A stretch of DNA of 64,000 bases, taken from assembly GCF_003946245.1 (NCBI RefSeq), contig NZ_RHNN01000008.1:62001-126000 (forward strand), written 5' to 3'. The notes under the pieces were generated by a model. The model had not been told where the DNA came from. It worked only from the letters and a program-made list of their open reading frames with translations, and made no database searches. A program made the translations under genes and the position numbers. This document shows positions 1 through 7,818 of this stretch, piece after piece (position 1 is the stretch's first letter; each line of letters starts with the position of its first letter). The stretch comes from Levilactobacillus cerevisiae. Lineage in GTDB: Bacteria; Bacillota; Bacilli; Lactobacillales; Lactobacillaceae.

Positions 1-1546
1 CGATCCAGTAGTAGTCATCCAATTTTAAATTGGCGACACTCGCTTGATTGTTTTTAATCGTAACGGTATCAACCAGCTCATCATTGGAAGTTCGATGTAA
101 TTCATAAACGGCACCATCAAGTGAAGCAGCGCCTTGTGGGGCTTTACCAGTTTTAGCATCTTCCTTGATCAAAGTGGCAGTGCCGAATTGTTCATCATCG
201 GTCGCTTTAACCGAGGTAGCAGTGACAGCAACGTTTTGACCAGCATATTTCAATTCAAAAGGTATTTTCTCGTTGTTAAGGATATAACCGGCTGGTGCCT
301 TTTCTTCAACGGCGTAGTAGTTGCCGAGCTTCAGATTTTGTAGTGTACCTTTGCCGGTGCTATCGGTAGTGATCGTCCCAACTTTTTTACCATCAGTTGA
401 ATAAACACCGTACATGGCACCATTTAATGAATAGTACCTGTTAAACATATTGGTGCCGAACTGACGGCCAATCTTCGTTAGATTTACATTGCCAAGTTGT
501 TCTTTATTGCCAAGAACGACTTCGATTGTTTGGTTAGGTGTGATCGTGGCCGTTTTGATTTCACCTTTATTAACGTAGCCATTAGGTGCGGTTACTTCTG
601 AAACTTTGACTTGCGTACCCGCCTTGATGTCGTTTAAAGCGGCGTAACCATCAGTGCCGGTGGTGACCTCTTTGGTTTGACCATTGTACTCAAATTTGAG
701 TTTCGCACCTGGCAGAGCCTTGTTGGTATCAGCGTCAACTTTTTTAGCTTTCAAATTACCATTCAGATTTACCTTAATGTTTAGATCAAAGTTATTTCCG
801 TTTGGCAGTTTGAAATAGGCAATTTTTTGTTGATTACCTTTACCATAAAGGAGGGAAGTACCAATATTAGCAGCCTTAGCTTTAGCAAAGGAAATCTTAC
901 CAGATTCCTTGGAATTAGCTGTGGCAGTCAAAGTCAATTTATTGCCAGCTTTTGTGATGTTCAAATTAGCGGTATTAGCAGTTTGTTCAATATATGAAGC
1001 CAAAGTGCCATTAGTGTCGGTTAAAGTGATTGAATCACCAACGTTTAAGGTAATATTTTGATCATTGAACGATGGCTTGGTGTTGAACGCTGCAACTTTT
1101 GCCAGCACAGCCGCTTTTTTATTTTGATAATCTGGATAGTCGGTGGTCAATAGTTCATTACCTAAGGCTTCCCAGATCATAATTTGTGCTAGACCATAAT
1201 TGGCGTCAGTTGGATTTTGTTGATAAGCAAAATACGCAATTTCGGCTAGCTTGTCTTTCTCAGCCGCCGAATAATCAGTTGGTGTCCAACCTGAACCAGA
1301 ATTTTCAATATCGATCCCGTGTTCAACACAGAAAGTGATTTGGCCATCAACAACTTTTTTGTAAATACCGGTGTCAGTCCAATGAAGACCATTCAATAGA
1401 CTGAGATGCCAAGTTGATACCCAGTCGCCAGCTTTAATGTTGGTCATGTCAGCGGCAAAAGCACTTGTGATTGGGGTCATAAAAATTGAAGTGAACAAGG
1501 TCAGCAGGGCTAACCAGACAGAAACTTTACGGGTTGCTGTTTGCAA
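1..1546 (-). CDS. Thioester-domain (TQXA) / SpaA-repeat cell-surface adhesin, 5' part
   Basis: Open frame running off the left edge, so only the N-terminal ~515 residues are visible. A strong Shine-Dalgarno (ggaggtaat) lies 8 nt before a TTG at 1546, so TTG is the chosen start; the first ATG lies inside the signal peptide. A signal peptide ends near AFAA. Next comes a domain with FCVEHG and, further on, AQIMIWEALG. That spacing of Cys and Gln matches the TQXA/thioester domain family, in which Cys and Gln form an internal thioester that reacts covalently with host surfaces. Several SpaA/Cna-B-like prealbumin repeats follow, ending in LKLGNYYAVE and LKLDDYYWI. A sortase motif, if any, lies outside the window. 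Surface adhesion is inferred from the family. An IS30 element begins about 70 bp upstream. Confidence 0.85.
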   Translation of the reverse strand, partial: MQTATRKVSVWLALLTLFTSIFMTPITSAFAADMTNIKAGDWVSTWHLSLLNGLHWTDTGIYKKVVDGQITFCVEHGIDIENSGSGWTPTDYSAAEKDKLAEIAYFAYQQNPTDANYGLAQIMIWEALGNELLTTDYPDYQNKKAAVLAKVAAFNTKPSFNDQNITLNVGDSITLTDTNGTLASYIEQTANTANLNITKAGNKLTLTATANSKESGKISFAKAKAANIGTSLLYGKGNQQKIAYFKLPNGNNFDLNIKVNLNGNLKAKKVDADTNKALPGAKLKFEYNGQTKEVTTGTDGYAALNDIKAGTQVKVSEVTAPNGYVNKGEIKTATITPNQTIEVVLGNKEQLGNVNLTKIGRQFGTNMFNRYYSLNGAMYGVYSTDGKKVGTITTDSTGKGTLQNLKLGNYYAVEEKAPAGYILNNEKIPFELKYAGQNVAVTATSVKATDDEQFGTATLIKEDAKTGKAPQGAASLDGAVYELHRTSNDELVDTVTIKNNQASVANLKLDDYYWI

Positions 1547-1618
1547 GTAGATTACCTCCATTTTGATCAAATAGATTTAGCCAGCAGTGAAAAATATTGA
1601 ACCCCGAATTGTCAAATC

Positions 1619-2777
1619 AAGTGCAACACTTGCTAAACTTCACTTATAAGTGGTCTAGGTGGTGGTCATGCGAGTAGCTGCTCAGCCATGAATTCATTGG
1701 CTGATTTATAACCAAATAGTTTACGTGGCCGTTGGTTAAGTGCCGCGGTCGCTTGCTTAATATGATCATCACTGAAACTGGTAATTGATTGACCTTTAGG
1801 GATAAATTCTCTTAGTAGCCCATTAAGCTGTTCGTTACTGCCCCGTTCTGACGGCGTATAAGGATGAGCAAAATATAGGTTGGTCCCAGTGACCTCACTC
1901 AGCGCAGAAAATTCTGCACCATTATCAAAAGTGAGTGACTTAACCACCTCAGCATCAAGTTTATTCACAAACTGTTGAACTGCAGCCTTACAGGTTTCAG
2001 CCTGATAGTTGGGGATTCTGATCACGACTTCGTAGCGCGTCATTCGTTCAGTTAGGGTGAGCAGTGCCGGTTGATCGCTGGTTCGCTTGCCTTTGACTAA
2101 ATCACCTTCCCAATGACCAAATTCAGAACGATCATTAGCCGCTACTGGTCGCTGTTCAATTGAAGTCCCCAAGATCTTTTTATTTTGGCGTACACGACCC
2201 GTACGGTGCTTTTGGTGACGTTTGACCTGTTGTGGTAAATCGATATTGGCGACAGCTAGTAACCCGCGATCAATGTAACGATAAACAGTGGGTGTTGCGG
2301 GGCAATATTCAGCTGGATGGTGACGTTTATAAGCACCGACAAAGCTATCTACACTGTGCACCCGGAACTTAGCTTTAAGCGCAGTGGTCAATTGGTTAAA
2401 GAATTCCGGATTATGTTCGAGTAGACTTTTGCGATGGCAATTTAAACGGCGTTGTTCGTATTGAATTTGACCGCTATCGGCAAAATAACGCTGGGTATAA
2501 ACGCCATAACTGGACATTTGCGTCACGGTGCCGCGCTTGATTTCACGGCTGATCGTGCTGGGATCGCGGGCTAATCTTTTAGCAATCGCCCTGATCGAAT
2601 AATGATCTTCATAAAGACTCTGGATTTGGCCACGCTCCTCACTTGATAGTTGCTTATAAGATTTTTTGATGGTATCTTTAGATTGGGTCATGAAGTCCGT
2701 CCTAACTTATTGGTTTTGTCACTTATAAGTTTAAGGCTTCATGGCCTTTTTGGTCTAGTTATTTTGGTGTTGCACTT
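1619..2777 (-). mobile_element. IS30-family insertion sequence
   Basis: Terminal inverted repeats AAGTGCAACAC (1619-1629) and GTGTTGCACTT (2767-2777) bracket a single transposase gene, giving an element of about 1.16 kb. No convincing 2-3 bp target duplication can be read (flanks atc and aca), so the exact ends are uncertain by a few bases. It lies between the adhesin promoter region and the left end of the mobile-element region. Confidence 0.8.
1666..2691 (-). CDS. IS30-family transposase
   Basis: 341 residues, a normal length for IS30 transposases. The N-terminal helix-turn-helix begins with KQLSSEERGQI and continues to a second helix pair (ARDPSTISREIKRGT). The C-terminal RNase H-fold catalytic domain carries the DDE residues in FGHWEGDLVKG, LTFDNGAEF and NEQLNGLLREFIPKG. 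The reading frame is intact, so the element may still be active. It catalyses excision and insertion of its own IS through the terminal repeats at 1619 and 2777. It is transcribed towards the neighbouring adhesin gene, on the same strand, with only ~120 bp between its stop and the adhesin start; read-through into the adhesin is therefore possible. Confidence 0.93.
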   Translation of the reverse strand: MTQSKDTIKKSYKQLSSEERGQIQSLYEDHYSIRAIAKRLARDPSTISREIKRGTVTQMSSYGVYTQRYFADSGQIQYEQRRLNCHRKSLLEHNPEFFNQLTTALKAKFRVHSVDSFVGAYKRHHPAEYCPATPTVYRYIDRGLLAVANIDLPQQVKRHQKHRTGRVRQNKKILGTSIEQRPVAANDRSEFGHWEGDLVKGKRTSDQPALLTLTERMTRYEVVIRIPNYQAETCKAAVQQFVNKLDAEVVKSLTFDNGAEFSALSEVTGTNLYFAHPYTPSERGSNEQLNGLLREFIPKGQSITSFSDDHIKQATAALNQRPRKLFGYKSANEFMAEQLLA

Positions 2778-3147
2778 ACATTGTAAATCCGGCAAAAATA
2801 TTGAACTAAAAAATGGGTACAAAAAAGGTAGACCAATATATAAATCGGACTACCCGTAACTGTGGTTTTGAAGTTTAGATTTCTCAATACTACTGGCACT
2901 AAAATGGCACATCGCATTTGATTTTTTAGTTTTTTATTGCTATTAGTTGTTTCGATAAACGCCTTAAACACGCTGATTCATCCTGATACTGTTAAGGTGA
3001 AGTATAGAGTGGGAATAATTCCCATAGACAAATTGAGTTGTGAACACCGATAAGACGGCGTTTTAAGGGGCTATACCTAGTCAAAATTGATTTATAATCA
3101 AGTAGTTCCCTACCAATTTCCCTACCAGAATTTTTGGGAGTGGTAAT
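2778..3147. other. Intergenic stretch between the IS and the XRE gene
   Basis: About 370 bp with no convincing gene; the short open frames here lack ribosome binding sites and overlap the IS end. It contains TTCCCTACCAA at 3106-3116, repeated inside the 3' end of the integrase at 11829-11839, and a second CCTACCAGA block. These are weak candidates for an attachment-site core or an old integrase remnant. Confidence 0.4.
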
Positions 3148-3196
3148 AAAAAAGACAGATGATATCGACTGATGGTCGGTATTACCTGTCTTTTTT
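3148..3196. terminator. Bidirectional terminator downstream of the XRE gene
   Basis: AAAAAAGACAG pairs with CTGTCTTTTTT around a long imperfectly paired inner stem. It serves the minus-strand XRE gene that stops at 3227. Confidence 0.8.
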
Positions 3197-3226
3197 CAAT
3201 GATTGATAAACTTGATAGCGATGATT

Positions 3227-3556
3227 TTACTCCTTGAGTGTATGCTTCAGTTTGTCGGTGGTGGTCTCCAAATCATGAACTAGACTCAATAATTTTTTTA
3301 TTTCAAAAGTAGGGTCATCATCTTTAACATTTATTTCAGATCCAAAATCAAAAAATTGCTGATAATTAACGCCCAGCGCCTGAATAATTTTGTCAAGAGT
3401 GGCGATTGTAAATCCGGTCTTGAAATTTTCAATTCTGTTAATGTACTTGATTGGAAGGTCGGATAACTCAGAAAGCTGGTCTTGTGACATCTTCCTCTGA
3501 TGTCGTAAGTATTGAATCCGTGCTACAACCATTTTATTTAAGTCCTTATTGTCCAT
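3227..3556 (-). CDS. XRE-family transcriptional regulator
   Basis: 109 residues. Residues ~10-65 form a Cro/CI-type helix-turn-helix (RHQRKMSQDQLSELSDLPI, YINRIENFKTG, TLDKIIQALGV). The C-terminal tail is acidic and likely coiled, and may serve dimerisation. It is divergent from the CAP-like gene at 3719. Its own promoter region carries a tandem motif, CGAAAAATAAGG, that recurs exactly in the control region of the mobile-element genes at 6338-6349. I infer it is the element's repressor, binding both regions. Binding is not demonstrated; the second HTH gene at 5361 is an alternative. Confidence 0.85.
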   Translation of the reverse strand: MDNKDLNKMVVARIQYLRHQRKMSQDQLSELSDLPIKYINRIENFKTGFTIATLDKIIQALGVNYQQFFDFGSEINVKDDDPTFEIKKLLSLVHDLETTTDKLKHTLKE

Positions 3557-3581
3557 GTCGTCACTCCCTAGAGTAAGTTTA

Positions 3582-3604
3582 CGAAAAATAAGGCGAAAAA
3601 ATAA
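3582..3604. promoter_or_regulatory. Candidate repressor operator, tandem copies
   Basis: CGAAAAATAAGG (3582-3593) is followed directly by CGAAAAAATAA (3594-3604), upstream of the XRE start. The first 12 bases occur identically at 6338-6349, next to the ribosome binding site of the first mobilisation gene. Confidence 0.45.
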
Positions 3605-3718
3605 TGACTAAAAGTGAACGTATACATTTTTGAACTATAATGGTAAAATAAATATTGTCTTTATTTATGTATAAGGTTAATGGTAAAATTAACGTTAGTC
3701 TCAGAGGAGGAAATTATC

Positions 3719-4660
3719 ATGTCAAAAATCACAAAATTAATCGCAATCGTTGCGGCCACTGCTGGTGTCGCCGGCGTCATGGTCACCACAAGTAACCCCG
3801 TTAGTGCCTCAGCGGCTACCAAGTTCCGCTACTACAAGAACATCAAAGACCGGACGTATAAGGTCACGAACAAGAAAGCCGTTATCTATTCCAACGGTAA
3901 GATCAAGCACAAGACTGGCGCCAAGTTAGGCGCCTACGGCAAGTATGTCACTGGTTACTATTCTTCTCATGTTACTGTCAACGGCCATAAGCGCGTCTAC
4001 TACAAGTTCCGTACCGGCTCGAACCATACCGGCTGGGTCTGGAGCGGCTATTTAAAGAAGACGTCAAAGAACGCCTTATCAACAACCTCGACATACAATC
4101 CTTATGGTAACGACAACAGTAACTGGGGCCAATCCGACTTTGACCGGTTATCTAAGGGCAAGCGCTTTACGATGAACCTCAGTCAATACCGGCAAGGCTT
4201 CTTAGACACCGTTAATGCTGAACGGGCTAAGCGTGGGATCGCCACATTAAAAGAAGATGCTGGATTGAACAGCGTTGCCATGAAACGAGACCTTGAGTCA
4301 AATATTGACGGATCACATTACACGTCTGATGGTCAATTAGCCGCTAAAGTTGAAGCCAAAGCTATCGGTATCAATTACGTTAAAACCGAAGCAATCGGCA
4401 TGGACGGAGTTAACATGATTTCTCATGGACTTAATGAAGACGACAGCATTGACAACAGCACTAAACTTAACACCGTTATCGATTCTGCATATAATGCCGG
4501 CAAAGCTCGGGTATTAGCTTACATCTATGATGACGCAGACAGTGACTATGGCCATCGAGACTCCATGCTCAATCCATCATACAATGTTGTTGGTATTGGC
4601 GCACACAGCATTAGTGACAACACAGTTGCTTCCAACGCAACCATTTTAGGCACCAAGTAA
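3719..4660 (+). CDS. Secreted CAP/SCP-like protein
   Basis: 313 residues from the ATG at 3719, preceded by a strong gaggagg site; an upstream in-frame start at 3680 is less likely because it precedes the ribosome binding site. There is an N-terminal signal peptide with predicted cleavage after VSASA. Residues ~35-110 form a basic, Tyr-rich SH3-like or cell-wall-binding region (YYKFRTGSNHTGWVWSGYL). Residues ~150-310 resemble a CAP/SCP domain: FLDTVNAERAKRGI at the start, DGSHYTSDG and YDDADSDYGHRDSMLNPSY later. CAP proteins are secreted and of varied, mostly unknown function. It lies between the XRE repressor and the Tad2-like gene, so it may be cargo of the element or the old chromosomal flank. 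Confidence 0.75.
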   Translation: MSKITKLIAIVAATAGVAGVMVTTSNPVSASAATKFRYYKNIKDRTYKVTNKKAVIYSNGKIKHKTGAKLGAYGKYVTGYYSSHVTVNGHKRVYYKFRTGSNHTGWVWSGYLKKTSKNALSTTSTYNPYGNDNSNWGQSDFDRLSKGKRFTMNLSQYRQGFLDTVNAERAKRGIATLKEDAGLNSVAMKRDLESNIDGSHYTSDGQLAAKVEAKAIGINYVKTEAIGMDGVNMISHGLNEDDSIDNSTKLNTVIDSAYNAGKARVLAYIYDDADSDYGHRDSMLNPSYNVVGIGAHSISDNTVASNATILGTK

Positions 4661-4732
4661 CTCACTTGATCCCTATCAGACTCATAATCTGATCTAACAA
4701 AAGTCCAATCTTTCAGAAAGAAGTCTTTACCT

Positions 4733-4996
4733 ATGACCTTTGAAGCCGCTTTGACCCAAATCAAACAAGATCACCAAGTCGCCCGGCACAATTGGCAAAA
4801 TCTACGCGTCTTACGCAGTGCGGGTAACATCTTATTGCTTACCGATGATGAGTATGCAGCGGGCGACTATGAATTTGACCCCGACGATTATGATGAAGAG
4901 TCCGTTACTGACGAATTCGACACGTACTTAGACGACGTCGGCTATCTGGCCAGTTCAGCTGACCTGCAAGCCACTGACTGGTACGTTATTGCCTAA
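4733..4996 (+). CDS. DUF2829 / Tad2-like small protein
   Basis: 87 residues. Both ends match the DUF2829 pattern: an N-terminal MTFEAALTQIKQDHQVARHNW and a C-terminal YLASSADLQATDWYVI, where the family typically has MxFxxALxxLKxGKxVARxGW and WxxSxxDLxAxDWxxV. The middle is a very acidic insert (DPDDYDEESVTDEFD). DUF2829 proteins are common in phages. One branch, Tad2, sponges the nucleotide signal of Thoeris anti-phage systems. Here the gene follows a secreted protein 72 bp upstream and ends at a strong terminator. An anti-defence role is an inference from family and element context; other DUF2829 proteins have no known function. Confidence 0.6.
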   Translation: MTFEAALTQIKQDHQVARHNWQNLRVLRSAGNILLLTDDEYAAGDYEFDPDDYDEESVTDEFDTYLDDVGYLASSADLQATDWYVIA

Positions 4997-5010
4997 CTTC
5001 GCCCTGATAC

Positions 5011-5045
5011 AAAAAGCCCCTCAACAGAAATGTTGAGGGGCTTTT
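5011..5045. terminator. Bidirectional rho-independent terminator
   Basis: Perfect stem AAAAAGCCCCTCAACA / TGTTGAGGGGCTTTT with a 4-nt loop, between the convergent frames ending at 4996 and 5070. Confidence 0.9.
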
Positions 5046-5069
5046 ATTTACAACTTAGTCAAGTCAAGC

Positions 5070-5354
5070 TTAATGGAACCACTTGTACAACCAGTTGTAA
5101 ACGGGGTTAGTCGAAACTTTATCGTTCCCACCAGTCGTTGCAAACGTTGGCCGTGAAGCTGCGCGCTTAGCTGCTGGGGTACTCGTTCCAGTTGAACCCG
5201 ACTGAGTCGGTGTCGTGTCACTACCTGTATCAGGCGTTTGCCCGACGCTACCATCCGTGCCGTTACTATTATCAGCTGGTGTTGTTTGCGCCGCACTTGG
5301 CGTCTCAGGCGTCGAAGCACTATTCGCATTCACACTAGATTCCGCTAACTTCAA
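5070..5354 (-). pseudogene. Ser/Thr/Pro-rich open frame, probably a truncated secreted-protein tail
   Basis: An open frame of ~94 codons beginning near a TTG at 5354 with no Shine-Dalgarno. Its composition is a Ser/Thr/Pro/Gly linker (TPETPSAAQTTPADNSNG, SGSTGTSTPAAK) ending in VYNWLYKWFH, like a linker plus short terminal anchor of lactobacillar secreted proteins. There is no signal peptide in frame. It starts 6 bp after the stop of the HTH gene at 5361, as if its 5' half had been replaced, so a truncated remnant is more likely than a working gene. An overlapping frame at 5048-5329 is a shadow. Confidence 0.35.
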
Positions 5355-5360
5355 AGCAAG

Positions 5361-6161
5361 CTATATCTTTTTCTCAAAATAATTCCGGAAGTCTTTCAAT
5401 CGGTCGATCGCATTTTGTTCATCTACATCCATCTCAGGATAGATAACGCCAAAAGTTTCGTTTGCAATTTTGGATTTCAAATCATTTCTCAGCGCATATT
5501 GCTTGAACTTTATTGGCGACTGGTTAAGAGTCTCCAAAACCTCGAATAGTAAAAATTCAACGGTTTTTTGATGTAGTTCAACCTCAATTTCGTTGTTGAT
5601 GGTTGCATCTAACCCAGTGCTTTCTGCGAGAGTTCTTGCTTGAATATACTTGTTTCTTCTAAACGTTTCGAACTTGGATAATAAATTTTCCTTCATAGTC
5701 ATGGAAAGCTTACCAGCAACTTTGCTAATGTTTTTTTCATTAAAGTTACTCTCAAGTTTACGAATTTCAGCGTCAGTCAAGTCCTTTCCCAGGCATTCTA
5801 ATTCGTGCTCTGAAAATTGGATTTTGAACGAGAATGGTTCATGTGGTTGCAAAGACTCTTCATAGTCCTCTTGCTCCGAATGATATTCATCAATTGCTTT
5901 TTTTTGAACTCTTGATTGTCGGATTAGCTCCTCTTTATCCAGCGCAAGTTTATTCATGTGTTTTTTCAGAACGGTTGCTACGTCAGATCGTTTGTAGTTC
6001 TTTTGGCGCTTGTCCTCATAAATAGGAGGGATCTTATCGTTGCGAAACCAATTTTGCAAGGTTCTCGTAGTGACTGAAGCTGTTTCGGGATTCTTTTCAA
6101 GATGCCTAAAGATATCCTTAATCGTTGGTGTATCAGGTAGGTCAGTCAGTTTCAAATCCAT
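5361..6161 (-). CDS. HTH regulator of the mobile element (MerR-like N-terminus)
   Basis: 266 residues with ggagacg before the ATG. Residues ~10-70 look like a winged helix-turn-helix of the MerR/excisionase type (SVTTRTLQNWFRNDKIPP then YKRSDVATVLKKHM). Residues ~75-265 are highly charged and helical, with a likely coiled coil, and resemble no enzyme I recognise. The gene is divergent from the mobilisation genes at 6361. The 200-bp space between them holds three copies of a TTTTTCGCC/CGAAAAATAAGG motif also present in front of the XRE gene. A role in control or replication of the element is inferred from position. Confidence 0.65.
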   Translation of the reverse strand: MDLKLTDLPDTPTIKDIFRHLEKNPETASVTTRTLQNWFRNDKIPPIYEDKRQKNYKRSDVATVLKKHMNKLALDKEELIRQSRVQKKAIDEYHSEQEDYEESLQPHEPFSFKIQFSEHELECLGKDLTDAEIRKLESNFNEKNISKVAGKLSMTMKENLLSKFETFRRNKYIQARTLAESTGLDATINNEIEVELHQKTVEFLLFEVLETLNQSPIKFKQYALRNDLKSKIANETFGVIYPEMDVDEQNAIDRLKDFRNYFEKKI

Positions 6162-6180
6162 TATTTCGTCTCCATTAAAT

Positions 6181-6349
6181 TTATTTCGCCTAATAAAGTA
6201 CTAAACTTCCTCAGTGATGACTAATATATCACGATTAATTCATATTTACAAATTACTTAGCTTTTTTGATTTTTCGCCTAAATGTTAGGACAAATTCCCT
6301 TATTAATAAGATAATAAGACTAAGGAATTACGTTTTCCGAAAAATAAGG
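6181..6349. promoter_or_regulatory. Divergent control region with repeated operator-like motif
   Basis: Motif copies: TTATTTCGCC (6181-6190), TTTTTCGCC (6270-6278) and CGAAAAATAAGG (6338-6349, opposite orientation). The last is identical to the copy at 3582-3593 and overlaps the ribosome binding site of the gene at 6361, where bound repressor would block expression. Confidence 0.45.
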
Positions 6350-6360
6350 AGGAATCACAC

Positions 6361-6744
6361 ATGTTACTACGTAATAATCAGGCAACACCGTCGCTTAAAA
6401 CTGGGTTCCAGGGCTACATGCGGCAGGACGTAATCTTTTCAGCGGGTATGCATCCGCAACTTGAATTCAAGTATTCTGGCGTAGCACCAGAACCAATCCA
6501 GACTTGGGACGACGCCAATCGTAAATACACTGACCCCGTCATTGGCTACAAATATTCGGTTGTGCAAGACGTCGTGGGTGACGACTCAACGAGTTACCAG
6601 CAGAACCCCGTCATGGTTCGTGTTGACGGTGCACCAGTTAACCTCAGCTTCGGCGACACAATCAAATTTGAGAATTTGCTCGGCTACCGAAACAAGTCGT
6701 ATAAGTACAGTTTCCAGGCTTCAGCGATTAAAAAGGTGAAGTAA
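6361..6744 (+). CDS. Small conserved mobile-element protein (possibly YdcP/DUF961 group)
   Basis: 127 residues with aaggagg 8 nt before the ATG. No signal peptide or membrane segment. The C-terminal half is beta-rich (VIGYKYSVVQDVVG, NPVMVRVDGAPVNLSFGD, FENLLGY, SFQASAIKKVK). In size, position and general pattern it resembles the first genes of Tn916/ICESt-type modules (YdcP, DUF961), which precede the coupling ATPase. I cannot confirm the family by eye. It overlaps nothing and is followed after 1 nt by the FtsK-like gene, so the two are surely co-transcribed. Confidence 0.6.
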   Translation: MLLRNNQATPSLKTGFQGYMRQDVIFSAGMHPQLEFKYSGVAPEPIQTWDDANRKYTDPVIGYKYSVVQDVVGDDSTSYQQNPVMVRVDGAPVNLSFGDTIKFENLLGYRNKSYKYSFQASAIKKVK

Positions 6745-6745
6745 T

Positions 6746-7816
6746 ATGACTCAACTAGATCTAGAAGGGACGCGCACGTTGCTGATACAAGCGCTGAACA
6801 TGGCACTAGATATCGGGAACGAGACCACCTATAGTAACAGTTTCGATGTTACGGTCGCTGAAGGTGGTTTTCAGTTTATCCCGCGGGTTCCCGCAGGGTA
6901 CGTCCTAAATGGAACTCTCTATCAACGAATATTTGAGATTGCAAATGGCTCATTATACCCGTACTACACATTACTCAAGCAGAATGGCACTTATTTTGTT
7001 CCTTTATCGGGAAATAGCATACACAATGCTCGTGCACTGTTTTTTCCTTGGTTGAAGGGAATTCCTACGCGAATAGAGATTTCGGATTTTGAAAAATTTA
7101 AGGCCAACCTTGAACCAGGCGATATTCCGTTCATGCAGAATCTGACGATTAATATTACTGACGTGACGCATTTGGTCATTGCGGGCAACAGCGGTTCTGG
7201 TAAGTCATATGCCCTGACATATTTACTCGAAGTGCTGAAGAAACAGGCCGCATTACACATAGTCGATCCTAAGATGGATGCTCCGACAAGGTGGGGAAAT
7301 AAGAATGGTGTTAGCGTGCTCACGCCTGATGGTGACCGGTCACAGAATGACTTTGTCAACTCGGTCTGTGATTTATTGAGTAGCGCGTTACACGTCGTAC
7401 AAGCACGTCAGGCGGAGTTGAAGGGCGATGCAAGTCTGCAATTTAAGTCATATGTCATAGTTATCGATGAATTACTTGCGCTGACCAGTTCCGTTTCTAA
7501 GTCTCTGAAGGACACCTTCTTTAGTCTGCTGAGCCAAGTTGCGTTGCTGGGAAGGTCAACGCAAGTGAAGTTAATTCTGTTGTCGCAGCGGTTCGACGCT
7601 AATGCACTTCCTGTTGTTGTTCGAGAACAGGCAAACGTAATGATTCAGCTGGGAAATGTCAACCGAAAGACGACGCAGTTCCTCCTTCCAGATTTGGACA
7701 ATCTTGACGGAATTGTTATTCCTTCAGGGAAGGGTACAGGTCTAATTCAGATAATTGATGGTAATCATCCCGCTAATGTAATGCCATTACTCATGCCAAC
7801 TTACAGGGAGGCTTAA
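6746..7816 (+). CDS. FtsK/HerA-like coupling ATPase
   Basis: 356 residues. The Walker A is in LVIAGNSGSGKSYALTYLL (about residue 150) and the Walker B in YVIVIDELLALTS (about residue 240), followed by LLSQVALLGRSTQVKLILLSQR, the typical FtsK/SpoIIIE-type sensor region, and RKTTQFLLPD. No clear transmembrane segments. It is shorter than chromosomal FtsK and matches the coupling proteins (TcpA/Orf21 type) of Tn916-like and mobilizable elements, which bring the relaxase-DNA complex to a conjugation pore or pump DNA. It sits in an operon between the 127-residue protein (1 nt) and a membrane protein (2 nt) that could anchor it. Confidence 0.85.
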   Translation: MTQLDLEGTRTLLIQALNMALDIGNETTYSNSFDVTVAEGGFQFIPRVPAGYVLNGTLYQRIFEIANGSLYPYYTLLKQNGTYFVPLSGNSIHNARALFFPWLKGIPTRIEISDFEKFKANLEPGDIPFMQNLTINITDVTHLVIAGNSGSGKSYALTYLLEVLKKQAALHIVDPKMDAPTRWGNKNGVSVLTPDGDRSQNDFVNSVCDLLSSALHVVQARQAELKGDASLQFKSYVIVIDELLALTSSVSKSLKDTFFSLLSQVALLGRSTQVKLILLSQRFDANALPVVVREQANVMIQLGNVNRKTTQFLLPDLDNLDGIVIPSGKGTGLIQIIDGNHPANVMPLLMPTYREA

Positions 7817-7818
7817 TT

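Noticed and set aside
3001-3090. Short frame ending NTDKTAF, resembling the integrase C-terminus DNDTAV
   Set aside because: Only eight residues after an in-frame stop; too short to call an integrase remnant.
5048-5329. Arg-rich minus-strand frame overlapping the Ser/Thr/Pro-rich frame
   Set aside because: Out-of-frame shadow of a repetitive low-complexity region; no ribosome binding site.
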